Shown: positions 27,912-36,852 of the stretch, in pieces
Position numbering within the stretch: position 1 is the first letter of the stretch
Layout of the letters: every line of letters begins with the position of its first letter
NCBI RefSeq assembly: GCF_907163125.1
Contig: NZ_OU015319.1
Coordinates: forward strand, 992,001 to 1,056,000
Reading direction: 5' to 3'
Origin: Cloacibacterium caeni
GTDB lineage: Bacteria > Bacteroidota > Bacteroidia > Flavobacteriales > Weeksellaceae
DNA length: 64,000 bases
Notes under the pieces: model-generated
Told to the model about the DNA's origin: nothing
Seen by the model: only the letters and a program-made list of their open reading frames with translations
Database searches by the model: none
Position numbers and translations under genes: made by a program

Positions 27912-27951
27912 TTGAATTTGTATTAAGCCTGAAATGTTTTGTATTTGGTGT

Positions 27952-28365
27952 CTACTGCGGATATTCCATCATTAAAAAGCAGCCGGAATATCGGTCGTCA
28001 ATCATAATGAGAATTACAGGCTCCCGCAGTTCGTCGAGGCTTTCATCGTAGAAGAAGTCATAAGATTTCATCAGGGCTAAATTGCCAATGATGACTTCGT
28101 GCCCGTTTACAAATCCTTTGATACCATAACCAGGTATCTCTTCAAATTTTTCGACCTTGTAATCGGATAGCGTGATACCCGGAAGAAATTTGAGCAAACT
28201 GCTTGCTATACGGTGCGTGGAATGGGATTGCATTGCTGCCGTATAAGCAATCACGATTTCTTTTTCGGGTACTGCACATTCAAAGGAAATTACATCAAAC
28301 AGGCGGTTGCTTTTGTAGGCTGTATCTATATCTGCTGAATAATGATTTTTTATTGCCATTGTCAT
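27952..28365 (-). CDS. Stand-alone P-type ATPase nucleotide-binding-like domain
   Basis: The 137-residue product resembles only the N-domain of metal P-type ATPases. It has QSHSTHRIASSLLKFLPG, comparable to the S-x-H-P-x-A-x-A-I motif (Pro lacking), followed by FEEIPGYGIKGFVNGHEVIIGNLALM, comparable to the E-x-x-G-x-G-x-x-A segment. The ion-channel helices, the DKTGT loop and the GDGxND region are missing. It starts the czc operon, 40 bp before the RND gene and 36 bp after the Fur-type box. It could be a remnant of a zntA-like gene or a small regulatory domain. The same box stands before the complete ATPase at 22 kb, which points to duplication and truncation. Confidence 0.65.
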   Translation of the reverse strand: MTMAIKNHYSADIDTAYKSNRLFDVISFECAVPEKEIVIAYTAAMQSHSTHRIASSLLKFLPGITLSDYKVEKFEEIPGYGIKGFVNGHEVIIGNLALMKSYDFFYDESLDELREPVILIMIDDRYSGCFLMMEYPQ

Positions 28366-28400
28366 ATTATTTTAATTTACAAGGCAAAATTATCAGTCGG

Positions 28401-28421
28401 TTTTGGGAACCTGGTTGCAAA
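28401..28421 (-). promoter_or_regulatory. Fur-type box candidate, copy 2
   Basis: This 21-mer is identical to 22176-22196 and lies 36 bp upstream of the first gene of the czc operon. It sits between that gene and the Fur-family gene's terminator. Confidence 0.7.
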
Positions 28422-28422
28422 T

Positions 28423-28456
28423 ACAAACAGCCATATCGGGAAATATGGCTGTTTGT
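28423..28456 (-). terminator. Terminator of the Fur-family gene
   Basis: acaaacagccatat (28423-28436) pairs perfectly with atatggctgtttgt (28443-28456), a 14-bp stem 28 bp beyond the stop codon. Confidence 0.8.
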
Positions 28457-28483
28457 AAATTTAAAGATGAGTATCATAAAATA

Positions 28484-28909
28484 TTATTTTGTTTTAACGA
28501 ACCTCGAACATTCGTTGCACATTCCTTTCATTACAAAATTGATACTCTCCAACAAAAATTTGTCGGGCAACTGGATAGGCGGAATGGCAATACTTTCGAG
28601 GCAGAAGGTATTCTTGCATCGGTTACAGTTAAAGTGCACGTGCAAGTCGCCAACGGTGCACATACAGTTATCGCTGCAAATAGAATACTTCATTGCGCCG
28701 GAGCCATCATCAATAGTATGAATGAGTAGGTTATCGTGAAAGAGGGTCAACGTCCTGAATATGGTCGATTTATTGACCGTTTCCAGTTCGGTTTCCAAAT
28801 CAGTCAGGCTGAAAGCCTTTTTAAAGTCAGACATTCTTCTAAAGATTAACAGCCTAACCGAAGTTGGTTTTATGTTCCTGCGCAATAGTTTTTCTTCTAA
28901 ATCTTTCAT
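28484..28909 (-). CDS. Fur-family metal-responsive regulator
   Basis: I prefer the ATG at 28909 (141 residues). The earlier possible start at 28975 would add a stretch atypical for the family. An N-terminal winged helix (KPTSVRLLIFRRMSD...TVNKSTIFRTL) is followed by the dimer domain with HVHFNCNRC and GMCNEC, two CxxC pairs that form the structural zinc site of Fur/Zur/PerR. His residues in GDLHVHFN are candidates for the sensing site. Two Zn/Cd/Co efflux operons share a 21-bp box, and this gene lies next to one of them, so a Zn-sensing (Zur-like) repressor of export is likely. Most Zur proteins repress uptake, so the role is unusual. It has its own copper-type operator. Confidence 0.88.
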   Translation of the reverse strand: MKDLEEKLLRRNIKPTSVRLLIFRRMSDFKKAFSLTDLETELETVNKSTIFRTLTLFHDNLLIHTIDDGSGAMKYSICSDNCMCTVGDLHVHFNCNRCKNTFCLESIAIPPIQLPDKFLLESINFVMKGMCNECSRFVKTK

Positions 28910-28978
28910 TTTGTCATTGTCGGTTTTAGAACCGTATTTAAAATCTAATGTAAAATTATAGAAGCTGCTATGCACAAG

Positions 28979-29016
28979 TATTATAATTTCCTTTGATAAA
29001 TTTGTGATTTTTACTG
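28979..29016 (-). promoter_or_regulatory. 21-bp-spaced direct-repeat operator, copy 6
   Basis: Half-sites tataa (28982) and tgtga (29003) are 21 bp apart, then tttttactg. The site is 70 bp upstream of the Fur-family start and may link copper and zinc responses. Confidence 0.65.
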
Positions 29017-29023
29017 TTAGGTT

Positions 29024-29587
29024 TTATAGGTAATGGATATAACCTATTTCGGGCAGGTATTTACAGTCTTCGCAGTTGTCATACGCAACGGTTGCTTTTT
29101 CGGGTTGGTCAAAATTGATTTCCAAAAACGCATTAGAAAATAACGCATATGGCGGGTATTCCGCAATGTGATTTTTCAGCATCTTGTGGGCTTCTACCAC
29201 TGGTGCTCCGTAGAGCTTCTCGAATTTCCCGATTTTGTATTTGGTAAATTCCCCGTAGTGTACAATTATCTTTAATGATAAAGGAATTTCTATTGCCAGT
29301 TGTAATGCGAGGCGTTTGCATTCCTTTTGAAAATCGTTGTACATCTGTTCTATCTGCATCAATGTTTCTTCAAAGGTGGGCAGGTTGTGGTACTTGTAAA
29401 AAAGTATCGCATCGCCCTCAACCTCGGAAATTTCAAGGCAAAGGATATTGCTATCCATTACTGATTTGAGCAGGCTTTCTGTTATGTATTTTCCAACAAA
29501 CATATTTGATTTGATAACGAAATCCGTAAAGCCTGAAATGTCGGGTATCATTATCATACCGTTTTTATTGGCAGTATCGTGTTGCAT
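29024..29587 (-). CDS. DUF2652 protein (cyclase-like fold)
   Basis: The 187-residue product matches DUF2652-type proteins. It starts with IPDISGFTDFV, continues with ITESLLKSVMDSN, and has the SEVEGDAILFYKY core, which recalls a class III adenylate-cyclase homology domain. The catalytic metal-binding Asp in the first block is kept, but other cyclase residues are not clear. The C-terminus has a short Cys pair (NCEDCKYLPEIG). It may bind a nucleotide or metal. It is placed between the Fur-family gene and the tripartite efflux operon. Function is unknown. Confidence 0.75.
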   Translation of the reverse strand: MQHDTANKNGMIMIPDISGFTDFVIKSNMFVGKYITESLLKSVMDSNILCLEISEVEGDAILFYKYHNLPTFEETLMQIEQMYNDFQKECKRLALQLAIEIPLSLKIIVHYGEFTKYKIGKFEKLYGAPVVEAHKMLKNHIAEYPPYALFSNAFLEINFDQPEKATVAYDNCEDCKYLPEIGYIHYL

Positions 29588-29669
29588 TTATATCATCGTA
29601 TTAACCATTAAAAATGCAGGGGCTTGTTACCGTCCCCCGCAAATTGAGTGTATCTCACTCCAACAAAAA

Positions 29670-30965
29670 CTATTTTATCTGCCCAGTAGCTTTGTGGTAC
29701 ACAGCTTCGGCTATTTTGTACCGTATTTTTGCATCCAACATATTGCTGTATGCTCTTTGCCAAAGCGTTTCAGCTATCAGCACATCTTCTCCGGTAATGG
29801 TTCCGGCTTTAAAGCGGTCATTGCTCAACTTCAAATTTTCGTCGGCTTCAATTAATGACGCCTGCATCAAATCAATGTTATTCGCCTGCAATTGCAGATT
29901 AAGCATTGCGTGCTCAATCTCCACCGTGATTTGGCTTTTCAGTTCTTTCAAACCGTATTCAGCCGAACGTATATTAGCTTCCTGCTGTTTTACTTTTTCT
30001 TTTCTGCTACCCCAGTCAAAAACCGGGATTTTCACGCTTAGCATACCAAAGTAGGTTAGCATATGGTTTTTGGTCGGGTCGCCAAAGTTAATACCCTCTT
30101 TTCCAAAGGCAGCCATTCCATTGAGCGATAAGCCTACCGATGGTTTCAGGTCGGCTTTGAGCATACTTTTGGTAAGCTGGCTCATTTTAATGCCATTGGT
30201 TGCCAACTCAATTTCCGGTCGGTTCGCATCGACAGCATCCAAAACACCCTGCTTAGAAAAGTCGCCCGTACTCAATGTATCGGCTACGTCTATACCTGTT
30301 GGGGCTTCCATCCCGATTAACTGGCTCAATCTTCTTTTTGCCAGGATGAGCTTATTCTCCGCAGCCTGCAAACGGGCTTCGTTTTCATTCTGGAGCACCT
30401 TTGCCCGCAATACATCGTTTTTGTAAATCAATCCTGCCCCAAACTGGTTGTTCAGGAATGTATAATGCGAAGCCAGTTGCTTTTTAACCTGCTGTTCCAG
30501 TTTGATTTCTTCCTTAGCCTGCACTAAAAGCCAGTAAGCGGTTTCGGTAGCCAGTAATACTTCGTCTTCCACCAATCGTTGTTGCGCATTGCTCATCTGT
30601 ATATTGGTTTCTGCCATCTGCTTGCCGTACTTAATCTTACCGCCTGTGTAAATCGGCTGTGTAACGCTGACCATCGGTGCAAACCCGTATTCGGGCAGCA
30701 TTGTGTTCAATGGCTCGCCAAAGTAAAAGGCGGTTGCCGAAGCATCCAGTTTTGGTCTGCCTGCCACATCCGCAATCAGCTTGTCGGATTGGGTGGCAAT
30801 TACGTCTTCTTTAGCTTTGCCTATTCTGTTATTGTTTTTTAATGCCAGTTCTTTGCTTTCCGCAAGGGTTAGCTGCTGTTGTGCAAAGAGGTTGTTTGTT
30901 CCCTGCAAAAGAACGAAACCGCATATAAAAACCTTTATGACTGTTTTATATCTTTTCTGTAACAT
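29670..30965 (-). CDS. TolC-family outer-membrane efflux protein
   Basis: The 431-residue product has a signal peptide (about residues 1-28, ending in LFAQ). It then has two repeats of long helices with the pattern of the outer membrane efflux family (LTLAESKELALKNNNRIGKAKED near the start). It forms the exit duct in the outer membrane and periplasm. It is the third gene of the operon adaptor-pump-channel (35180 to 29670), separated from the pump gene by only 9 bp. The drug or metal cargo cannot be told from this protein. Confidence 0.93.
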   Translation of the reverse strand: MLQKRYKTVIKVFICGFVLLQGTNNLFAQQQLTLAESKELALKNNNRIGKAKEDVIATQSDKLIADVAGRPKLDASATAFYFGEPLNTMLPEYGFAPMVSVTQPIYTGGKIKYGKQMAETNIQMSNAQQRLVEDEVLLATETAYWLLVQAKEEIKLEQQVKKQLASHYTFLNNQFGAGLIYKNDVLRAKVLQNENEARLQAAENKLILAKRRLSQLIGMEAPTGIDVADTLSTGDFSKQGVLDAVDANRPEIELATNGIKMSQLTKSMLKADLKPSVGLSLNGMAAFGKEGINFGDPTKNHMLTYFGMLSVKIPVFDWGSRKEKVKQQEANIRSAEYGLKELKSQITVEIEHAMLNLQLQANNIDLMQASLIEADENLKLSNDRFKAGTITGEDVLIAETLWQRAYSNMLDAKIRYKIAEAVYHKATGQIK

Positions 30966-30974
30966 AATCCCTTT

Positions 30975-33900
30975 TTATGATAAATATTTTTGGTGGTGAA
31001 CATCGGTATCGGTATTGCGCTCGTGCTGTTCATCCGATTGTTTGTTTTTAGGTGGTTTTACGAACCTGTAATACAGTACCGGAACGATAAATAATGTGGT
31101 AATCATTGATACCAGAATACCGATTGAAATGGTACTTGAAATCGGTCCCCATTCCGGCGAGCCACTCGCCATTAACGGTATCAAACCGATTGCTGCCGCC
31201 ATTGAGGTAAGGAAGATTGGTCGCATTCTTCGTTTAGCTGCAAACAGGGCTGCTTCTCTAATCGTATGACCGTGCTCCCTTACCAGTTCATCTGCATAGT
31301 CCACGAGGATAATCCCGTTACGGACTACGATACCCAGTAAGGCGGTAATACCGATGATTGCCATAAACCCGAACTCGTACCCTGTAAGGAACAAGCCCAA
31401 CATTGCGCCCAGTAAACTCAACGGGAACGAAGCCAGTACAATGAATACTTTACCCACACGCTTGAACTGGAATAACAGCACAAGGAAGATGAGAACGAAA
31501 CTTATCATAAAAGCCTTTCCCATTTTGGGACCGCTTTCCAGTCCATCCTCATACTCGCCGCCGTAGGCAATCTTAATGCCTTTAGGCAGTTTCAGGCTGT
31601 CAATTTTAGGCTGTACTTCTGCAAATACTTCTGCGGGTTTTCTGCCCAACTGCGCTTCGGAAGAAACGGTTAAGGTTCTTAACCCGTTACGGTGTACAAT
31701 AGCCCCAGTATGCCACGACGGTTGTAAATCTACCACCTGCTTTAGAGGAACCTTAGCACCGAATGTTGAATTGATGTACATATTGCCCAAAGCATCCAGA
31801 TTTTCCCTGTCGCTTTCGTCTGTACGCAATACAATGTCGATGGCTTTATTGCCCTCCCACATCTGCGATACCGGGTATCCTTTTATCTTTGCACCCAATG
31901 CCTGTGCTATCTGCGCTTTGGTAACGCCCAAACGCAAGGCTACATCTTCTTTAACCACGGCTTTCAGCCCTACATAATCATTCTGATAATCGGTGCGCAC
32001 CCAGTTAGAACCTTTAGTGTTTTCCAGTAATGCTGCAACCTGCTTGGCTACTTTTTTCTGCTCGGTCATATCCTTGCCAATCACACGGATTTCAATCGGT
32101 GCGTGCTGCTGCTTCTTGCTTAGCTGCCTAACCCGCACATAACCGTTCGGCAGGTAGTTGTTGAATTTCTGTACATACTCGTCTATCATTTCTGCCGTTG
32201 CATCTTTGCTTGTGGTATTGATGAATACCTGCGCAAAGTTTTCCCGTGGGTGCTCCGGTGCATAGGTAGAGTAGAAACGTGGCGAGCTTGTACCGATAAA
32301 ACTTGCTGTGTTTACAATGCGCTTATCGCCTGCAATTTCCTTTTCTATCTTCTTAACGGCTGCTTCGGTTTCGTGGATATTCGTACCGTTATCCATCCAC
32401 AATTCAAGGTTGAACTGGTTTCTTTCCACGATAGGGAAAAATTCGGTTTTAACCTGACTACCTACCACGAAAGACAGTAAGAAGATAACCAAACCTGCTA
32501 CCAACGTAGTTTTCTGCCATTTCATACAGAACTCGATTGCCCGGTCGAAACCGTCCTGCATCCGGTCTAAGAAATTGCGTTTTTTGGGTTTATCATCGTG
32601 CTTTTTCAATCCTTTTTTCAGGAAGTGGTAACACATATACGGCGTAAGGAACAAGGCTACAAGGAACGAAACCGCCAAAGCTATGCTTACGGTAATCGGT
32701 ATCCATTGCACAAACTCTCTCGTAAGCCCGGTAAGCGTAAATGCCAACGGCAGAAACGATAGGACAATGGTAAGCGTAGCCGTGAAAATGGGAACCATCA
32801 ACTGCGTGGCACTCTGCCAGGCGGCAGTCCACGACGGTATTTTTTCGTCCACTTTCTCGATGTAATTATCCACTACGATAATGGCATCATCGACCACCAT
32901 CCCCAGTACGATAATCATTGCCGCCAAACTAACCTGGTGCATTTCGATACCCAACAAATTGAGGATAGCAAATGTTACGGCAATGGTAACGGGTGCTGCA
33001 ATGGCTGAAATGGTGGCAACCCTGAACGGCAGCAGGAGCATTACGACCAAGATAACGGCTGCAATGGCGATACCGAACTCGATAAAGAAATGCCCCAAAT
33101 TCATATCAACCACTTCGGGTTGGTCAACAATGGTGCTGACCTGCACATCTGATGGCAGGATTTCTTTTACTTCAGCAACTTTCTGTGTCAGCGCATTACC
33201 CAAATCGACAATGTTCTGTCCGGGCTGCATTTCTACGGTCAGCATCATTACATCGTTTCCTGAAACGGTAATTTTGCTTTTCAGGTCTTCATATCTTCTC
33301 TCGATGTTGGCTATATCCCGCAAACGGATATTGCCGCCCTGCGGGGAACTATATACAATCAGGTTCCCGATTTCATTTTCATTCTGATACTGCGCATCCG
33401 TGAAAATAAGGAAACGGTTTTTGTCAATTTCAATATCGCCACTCGGAATAGTTACATTCTGTTGGCTTAATGTGTTTGTGATTTCGTTGATACCGAAACC
33501 GTATTGCTTCAATACATCTTCTCGCAGGGTAATAAATACCTGCTGCTTCTGTCCGCCGTAACGCTTGATTTTGGAAACGGACGGTATCGTCTTAATGCCG
33601 TCTTCCAGTTCATCCAAATAGTTTTCCAACTGGGCGTAAGAACGACCGGGGGCTGATACGGCAATCATCTGAACAACCACATCGCCGAAATCGCTGTTCA
33701 CATACGGTCCCTGTACGCCCCGTGGCAATGCTAAAGGCATATTGGCATCCAAACCGTGCTGTAAAGTATTCCAGAATTTTTTGGTGTCCTTTACATAGTC
33801 CTGCAATTCTACCGTTACAACCACCTGTCCGGGCTTACTTTCCGAATGGGTTTTTTCTTTTTTGATTTCCTCGAAACCGAACAGGTATTGTTCCAGCTTG

Positions 33901-34106
33901 TCGGTTACTTCTTTCTCTATCTGCTCTTCGTCGGCTCCGGGGTAGAAAGCCACAACAAGCCCCTGTCTAACTGTTACACGGGGGTCTTCACTTCTCGGCA
34001 TCGTCATTAATGAAATTAACCCGGCAAACACCATAATAACGGTAATCGCTATCGGTACTTGCGGAAATTTCATTGCCGCTTCAATGAGGTTTATCTTTCT
34101 TTTCAT
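30975..34106 (-). CDS. AcrB/HAE-type RND efflux pump
   Basis: The 1,043-residue product has the length of a HAE1-family pump and twelve membrane segments in two halves around two large periplasmic loops. The proton-relay helix carries the Asp pair in GMVVDDAIIVVDNYIE. The C-terminal tail is hydrophilic and rich in His/Asp/Glu. The CusA-type Met triad for Cu(I) is not apparent, so this may export organic compounds rather than metal. The 21-bp-spaced operator before its operon nevertheless ties it to the copper genes. Confidence 0.93.
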   Translation of the reverse strand: MKRKINLIEAAMKFPQVPIAITVIMVFAGLISLMTMPRSEDPRVTVRQGLVVAFYPGADEEQIEKEVTDKLEQYLFGFEEIKKEKTHSESKPGQVVVTVELQDYVKDTKKFWNTLQHGLDANMPLALPRGVQGPYVNSDFGDVVVQMIAVSAPGRSYAQLENYLDELEDGIKTIPSVSKIKRYGGQKQQVFITLREDVLKQYGFGINEITNTLSQQNVTIPSGDIEIDKNRFLIFTDAQYQNENEIGNLIVYSSPQGGNIRLRDIANIERRYEDLKSKITVSGNDVMMLTVEMQPGQNIVDLGNALTQKVAEVKEILPSDVQVSTIVDQPEVVDMNLGHFFIEFGIAIAAVILVVMLLLPFRVATISAIAAPVTIAVTFAILNLLGIEMHQVSLAAMIIVLGMVVDDAIIVVDNYIEKVDEKIPSWTAAWQSATQLMVPIFTATLTIVLSFLPLAFTLTGLTREFVQWIPITVSIALAVSFLVALFLTPYMCYHFLKKGLKKHDDKPKKRNFLDRMQDGFDRAIEFCMKWQKTTLVAGLVIFLLSFVVGSQVKTEFFPIVERNQFNLELWMDNGTNIHETEAAVKKIEKEIAGDKRIVNTASFIGTSSPRFYSTYAPEHPRENFAQVFINTTSKDATAEMIDEYVQKFNNYLPNGYVRVRQLSKKQQHAPIEIRVIGKDMTEQKKVAKQVAALLENTKGSNWVRTDYQNDYVGLKAVVKEDVALRLGVTKAQIAQALGAKIKGYPVSQMWEGNKAIDIVLRTDESDRENLDALGNMYINSTFGAKVPLKQVVDLQPSWHTGAIVHRNGLRTLTVSSEAQLGRKPAEVFAEVQPKIDSLKLPKGIKIAYGGEYEDGLESGPKMGKAFMISFVLIFLVLLFQFKRVGKVFIVLASFPLSLLGAMLGLFLTGYEFGFMAIIGITALLGIVVRNGIILVDYADELVREHGHTIREAALFAAKRRMRPIFLTSMAAAIGLIPLMASGSPEWGPISSTISIGILVSMITTLFIVPVLYYRFVKPPKNKQSDEQHERNTDTDVHHQKYLS

Positions 34107-34109
34107 AAA

Positions 34110-35180
34110 TTATTCAGATTTTGGGGCTGATGCTGTTACCGATGTAGTTTGCGCTTTTACTTTCTGCCCGTCTTTCACGTTATTTTGCCCGGCAAGGATA
34201 ATGGTCTGGCTTTCGTTAAGACCATCGGTTATAATAACCGCATCGCCTACGATTTTGCCCACTGTAACCCTCGTCAGCTTAGCGGTGTTGTTCTTATCTA
34301 CCACGTACACGTGCGGGATTTTATCTACATTGTTGATGATGGCGGTAAGTGGTACACGTACCTGCTTAACCTTTACCGGGACGCCTGCAAGCACTTCGGT
34401 AATCATTCCCGGCATCAGCACGCCGCCCGGATTGTCCAAGCGTACTTTAAGGGTAAATGCTTTTGAAATTTCATCGGCTACGGGATTAATGATGGTGATT
34501 TTACCCGTGAAATTGCGTTGCAATGTAGGAATATTCACATCTACCTGCATCCCTTGTTTAAAGCTGCCGATTTCGCTTTCGGGTACGGCAAACTGCGCAT
34601 ATACCATATCTGTTTTTACAATGGTAAAGGCAGGAACGCCCGGTGCTGCCATACCGCCAACCTCGGCAGTTTTCACGGTAATTATACCATTGGTAGGCGA
34701 ATGCAAACGGCTGTCGGCAATGCGCTTGCGGTTGATTTTTTTGTTGGCTTCTGCCTGCGCTACTTTGGTCTTGATGTCGATGTAATCCTTTTCAGGGAAA
34801 CTTCCTTTTTTGTACAGTTCATCAAATCTTCTGAACGCATCCTGGCTCTGCTCTAAACTGGCATTGGCAATCTGCAATGCCGCTTCGTACTCGGTGGCAT
34901 CAATGCTTGCAAGAAACTGTCCTTTGCTCACTCGCTGCCCCTCATTTACACCCACACTGTTAATCGTGCCGGGAACGGCAAAACTTATGGTAGTCATATT
35001 GTCGGGAACAATGGAACCCGAATAGGAAACGGATTGCTCGGTTTCCGAACTGTTGATAGTGGCTACGGTTACTACCGGAGGCTCATCTTTTAACTGTTTT
35101 TCTTCTTTTTGTTTGCAACTCTGTATCAATCCGGCTCCGATAAGGAAGAGGGATAACAAACCAATTTTACTTGTTCTCAT
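34110..35180 (-). CDS. RND efflux adaptor (membrane-fusion protein)
   Basis: The 356-residue product has a lipoprotein signal (IGLLSLFLIGAGLIQSC, Cys about 22), lipoyl half-motifs, a short coiled hairpin (about 100-165) and a beta-barrel domain. It joins the AcrB-type pump to the TolC-family channel. It is the first gene of the operon and its stop is 4 bp before the pump's start. The operator at 35272 lies about 90 bp upstream. Confidence 0.93.
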   Translation of the reverse strand: MRTSKIGLLSLFLIGAGLIQSCKQKEEKQLKDEPPVVTVATINSSETEQSVSYSGSIVPDNMTTISFAVPGTINSVGVNEGQRVSKGQFLASIDATEYEAALQIANASLEQSQDAFRRFDELYKKGSFPEKDYIDIKTKVAQAEANKKINRKRIADSRLHSPTNGIITVKTAEVGGMAAPGVPAFTIVKTDMVYAQFAVPESEIGSFKQGMQVDVNIPTLQRNFTGKITIINPVADEISKAFTLKVRLDNPGGVLMPGMITEVLAGVPVKVKQVRVPLTAIINNVDKIPHVYVVDKNNTAKLTRVTVGKIVGDAVIITDGLNESQTIILAGQNNVKDGQKVKAQTTSVTASAPKSE

Positions 35181-35271
35181 CTTACATTTATTTTGTTACG
35201 CTTCTTTGTTTAGTTAAACTTTGAAAATTTTAAATACAGGGGCAAAGGTCGGGTTACAGCTAAGGTGCAGC

Positions 35272-35308
35272 TATACGAAATGACGGGTAAAAGTTGTGAA
35301 ATTTACTT
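35272..35308 (-). promoter_or_regulatory. 21-bp-spaced direct-repeat operator, copy 7
   Basis: Half-sites tacga (35274) and tgtga (35295) are 21 bp apart, then aatttact. It lies about 92 bp upstream of the efflux adaptor start, further away than the other copies and with a weaker middle. Confidence 0.55.
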
Positions 35309-35341
35309 TTTTGATTTGGTGGTATCTGCCTGAAACAAACA

Positions 35342-35365
35342 GAGCTACTGATGTTTCAGTAGCTC
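35342..35365 (-). terminator. Hairpin after the first HMA-AraC gene
   Basis: gagctactga (35342-35351) pairs perfectly with tcagtagctc (35356-35365) with a 4-nt loop, 55 bp past the stop of the regulator gene. No long T run follows. Confidence 0.6.
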
Positions 35366-35419
35366 CGATGCCTGCATTAAAAAAATAGCAAAATGCTTGG
35401 GGGATGGATTGGAAAACCC

Positions 35420-36010
35420 TTAATGCGGGGGTTGCGCTTCGTCCATCTGCATAGTAACGGCTTCCCCGTGTTCCTGCTTTACCTGCTTGAAATAGCTTGA
35501 TGTAAAGCCCGTGTGTTTTTTCAACTGGTTGGAAAGGTATGCCTGACTGCTGTACCCCAGTACGTGGGCAATCTCGGTCAGCGACATTTCGGTATGTACC
35601 AAAAGGTCTTTTACCTTTTCAATCTTCCGACGAATGATGTACTTTTCGAGTGTAATTCCCTCCACTGAAGAGAATAAGGCACTCAATGTATCGTAGTTCT
35701 TGTGCAGCTTGCCACTGATTAAGGTTGTGAATTTGGTAGGTGTGCCGCTTTGCAGTTGCAACGTGATACCTTTCTCCACCAACTCTTTTATCCTGTTTAT
35801 TGTCTTTTGGTTTTTGTCATACATCAGTTCCAAGCCGATGCCTTTCAGCATCGTTTTGATTACTCCCAACTTCTGCGAAAAGTCTGTCGTATCCTTTATG
35901 ATGGCTTGCCCCAGTTTTATATCCAAAACCTCAAAACCCAAAGCTGTCAATTCCTGTTCAAGAACATAGGTACATCTATTGCACACCATTCCTTTTATTA
36001 ATAGTGTCAT
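35420..36010 (-). CDS. HMA-AraC one-component metal sensor, copy 1
   Basis: In this 196-residue protein, residues 1-65 look like a heavy-metal-associated fold with a CxxC loop (IKGMVCNRCTYVLEQEL, Cys 10 and 13), and residues 95-190 form an AraC-type double HTH. The HTH shows MSLTEIAHVLGYSSQAYLSNQLKKHTG and a preceding recognition-like helix (EKYIIRRKIEKVKDLL). The CxxC could take Cu(I) and signal to the DNA-binding part. It has its own operator (36076-36112), hence likely autoregulation. The proteins at 45016 and 38894 are relatives. A binding role at the 21-bp-spaced operators is inferred, not shown. Confidence 0.85.
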   Translation of the reverse strand: MTLLIKGMVCNRCTYVLEQELTALGFEVLDIKLGQAIIKDTTDFSQKLGVIKTMLKGIGLELMYDKNQKTINRIKELVEKGITLQLQSGTPTKFTTLISGKLHKNYDTLSALFSSVEGITLEKYIIRRKIEKVKDLLVHTEMSLTEIAHVLGYSSQAYLSNQLKKHTGFTSSYFKQVKQEHGEAVTMQMDEAQPPH

Positions 36011-36075
36011 ATCTTCTAAAATGTATAAGTTCCTTTATTCAATGGTCAAAATTCTGCATTTGCCCCCGACAAACT

Positions 36076-36112
36076 ATTATGATATTCCGGCTTTGTTTTG
36101 TGAAATTTTATG
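36076..36112 (-). promoter_or_regulatory. 21-bp-spaced direct-repeat operator, copy 8
   Basis: Half-sites tatga (36078) and tgtga (36099) are 21 bp apart, then aattttatg. The site is 66 bp upstream of the HMA-AraC gene and fits feedback control. Confidence 0.7.
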
Positions 36113-36217
36113 AAAATCGGTGCAGTAACATTAAATATCATAAACTAAATAAGGAAAAGTACATAGCTACTTCCGACCATCTTACGGAATTTTGTAATAG
36201 ACAACATCCGTATAAAA

Positions 36218-36484
36218 ATGAAGAACAAAAAGAGCAACGAACATCAGGTTTTAAAGGTGCTGAAAGATTACAACGCAGGTAAAAGCGGACTGGAACTTTT
36301 CGAGAAATACGGCGTTTACGGCACGAACATTTTTGAACTGAAACACAAATACAAGGATTTAGGGATGGATATTCTTGTAGAATTGGTAAATTTAAACGAA
36401 GAAAACAGCAGGCTGAAAACAATGTATGCCGAACTGTGCATACAGCACCGGAAGCTCAAAGACCTGCTGAAAGAAGATTTCTGA
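36218..36484 (+). CDS. IS3-type OrfA-like HTH protein (remnant)
   Basis: This 88-residue protein has the layout of the small first ORF of IS3-family elements. It has a helix-turn-helix (VLKDYNAGKSGLELFEKYGVYGTNIFELKHKYKDL) followed by a leucine-zipper-like coiled coil ending in LKTMYAELCIQHRKLKDLL. No OrfB integrase follows and I see no terminal repeats, so it is either a lone domain or a remnant. It opens a plus-strand group with a short hypothetical gene and the dapB-like gene. Confidence 0.6.
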   Translation: MKNKKSNEHQVLKVLKDYNAGKSGLELFEKYGVYGTNIFELKHKYKDLGMDILVELVNLNEENSRLKTMYAELCIQHRKLKDLLKEDF

Positions 36485-36529
36485 CAGGACAGTCGGGAGC
36501 GGTAAGCAGCAATTTAAAATACTATTACT

Positions 36530-36841
36530 ATGACAAATGTAACGTACAAATACGCTACGGTTTTGGTAGCAATACAGAACCTACGCAACGAGGGGTATAA
36601 CGTGGATTTCAATCTCGAAGAGAACTGTTTAATCTGCGGCGATAACAAATATACCATTGATGATTTTGAGATTGAGCAGGTCTATCGCTATGAGGGCGAA
36701 AGCAACCCAAGCGATGAGGCTACGGTGTATGGCATTGCCTCGAAAGACGGTTTAAAAGGAATTTTGGTTACGGCTTATGGTGCTTATACCGATAGTATGA
36801 GTACGGCAATGCTCCGCAAACTGGCACTAAAAAACGATTAA
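36530..36841 (+). CDS. Small hypothetical protein (often misnamed PRPP synthetase)
   Basis: The 103-residue soluble protein belongs to a Bacteroidota family of about 100 residues. Features are ALQNLR-like helices at the start (LVAIQNLRNEGYNVDFNLEENCLICG), a Cys pair, then YRYEGESNPSDEATVYGIASKDGLKGILVTAYGAY. Database entries for it are sometimes called phosphoribosylpyrophosphate synthetase. I see no ribose-phosphate-binding motif, so I do not adopt that name. It is 11 bp before the dapB-like gene and likely co-transcribed. Confidence 0.75.
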   Translation: MTNVTYKYATVLVAIQNLRNEGYNVDFNLEENCLICGDNKYTIDDFEIEQVYRYEGESNPSDEATVYGIASKDGLKGILVTAYGAYTDSMSTAMLRKLALKND

Positions 36842-36852
36842 GATTTTAAAGT

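Noticed and set aside
36218-36484. Complete IS3-family insertion sequence
   Set aside because: Only an OrfA-like HTH protein is visible. There is no OrfB and no terminal inverted repeats.
36530-36841. Phosphoribosylpyrophosphate synthetase
   Set aside because: Relatives carry this name in databases, but the 103-residue protein has no PRPP-binding motif. I call it hypothetical.
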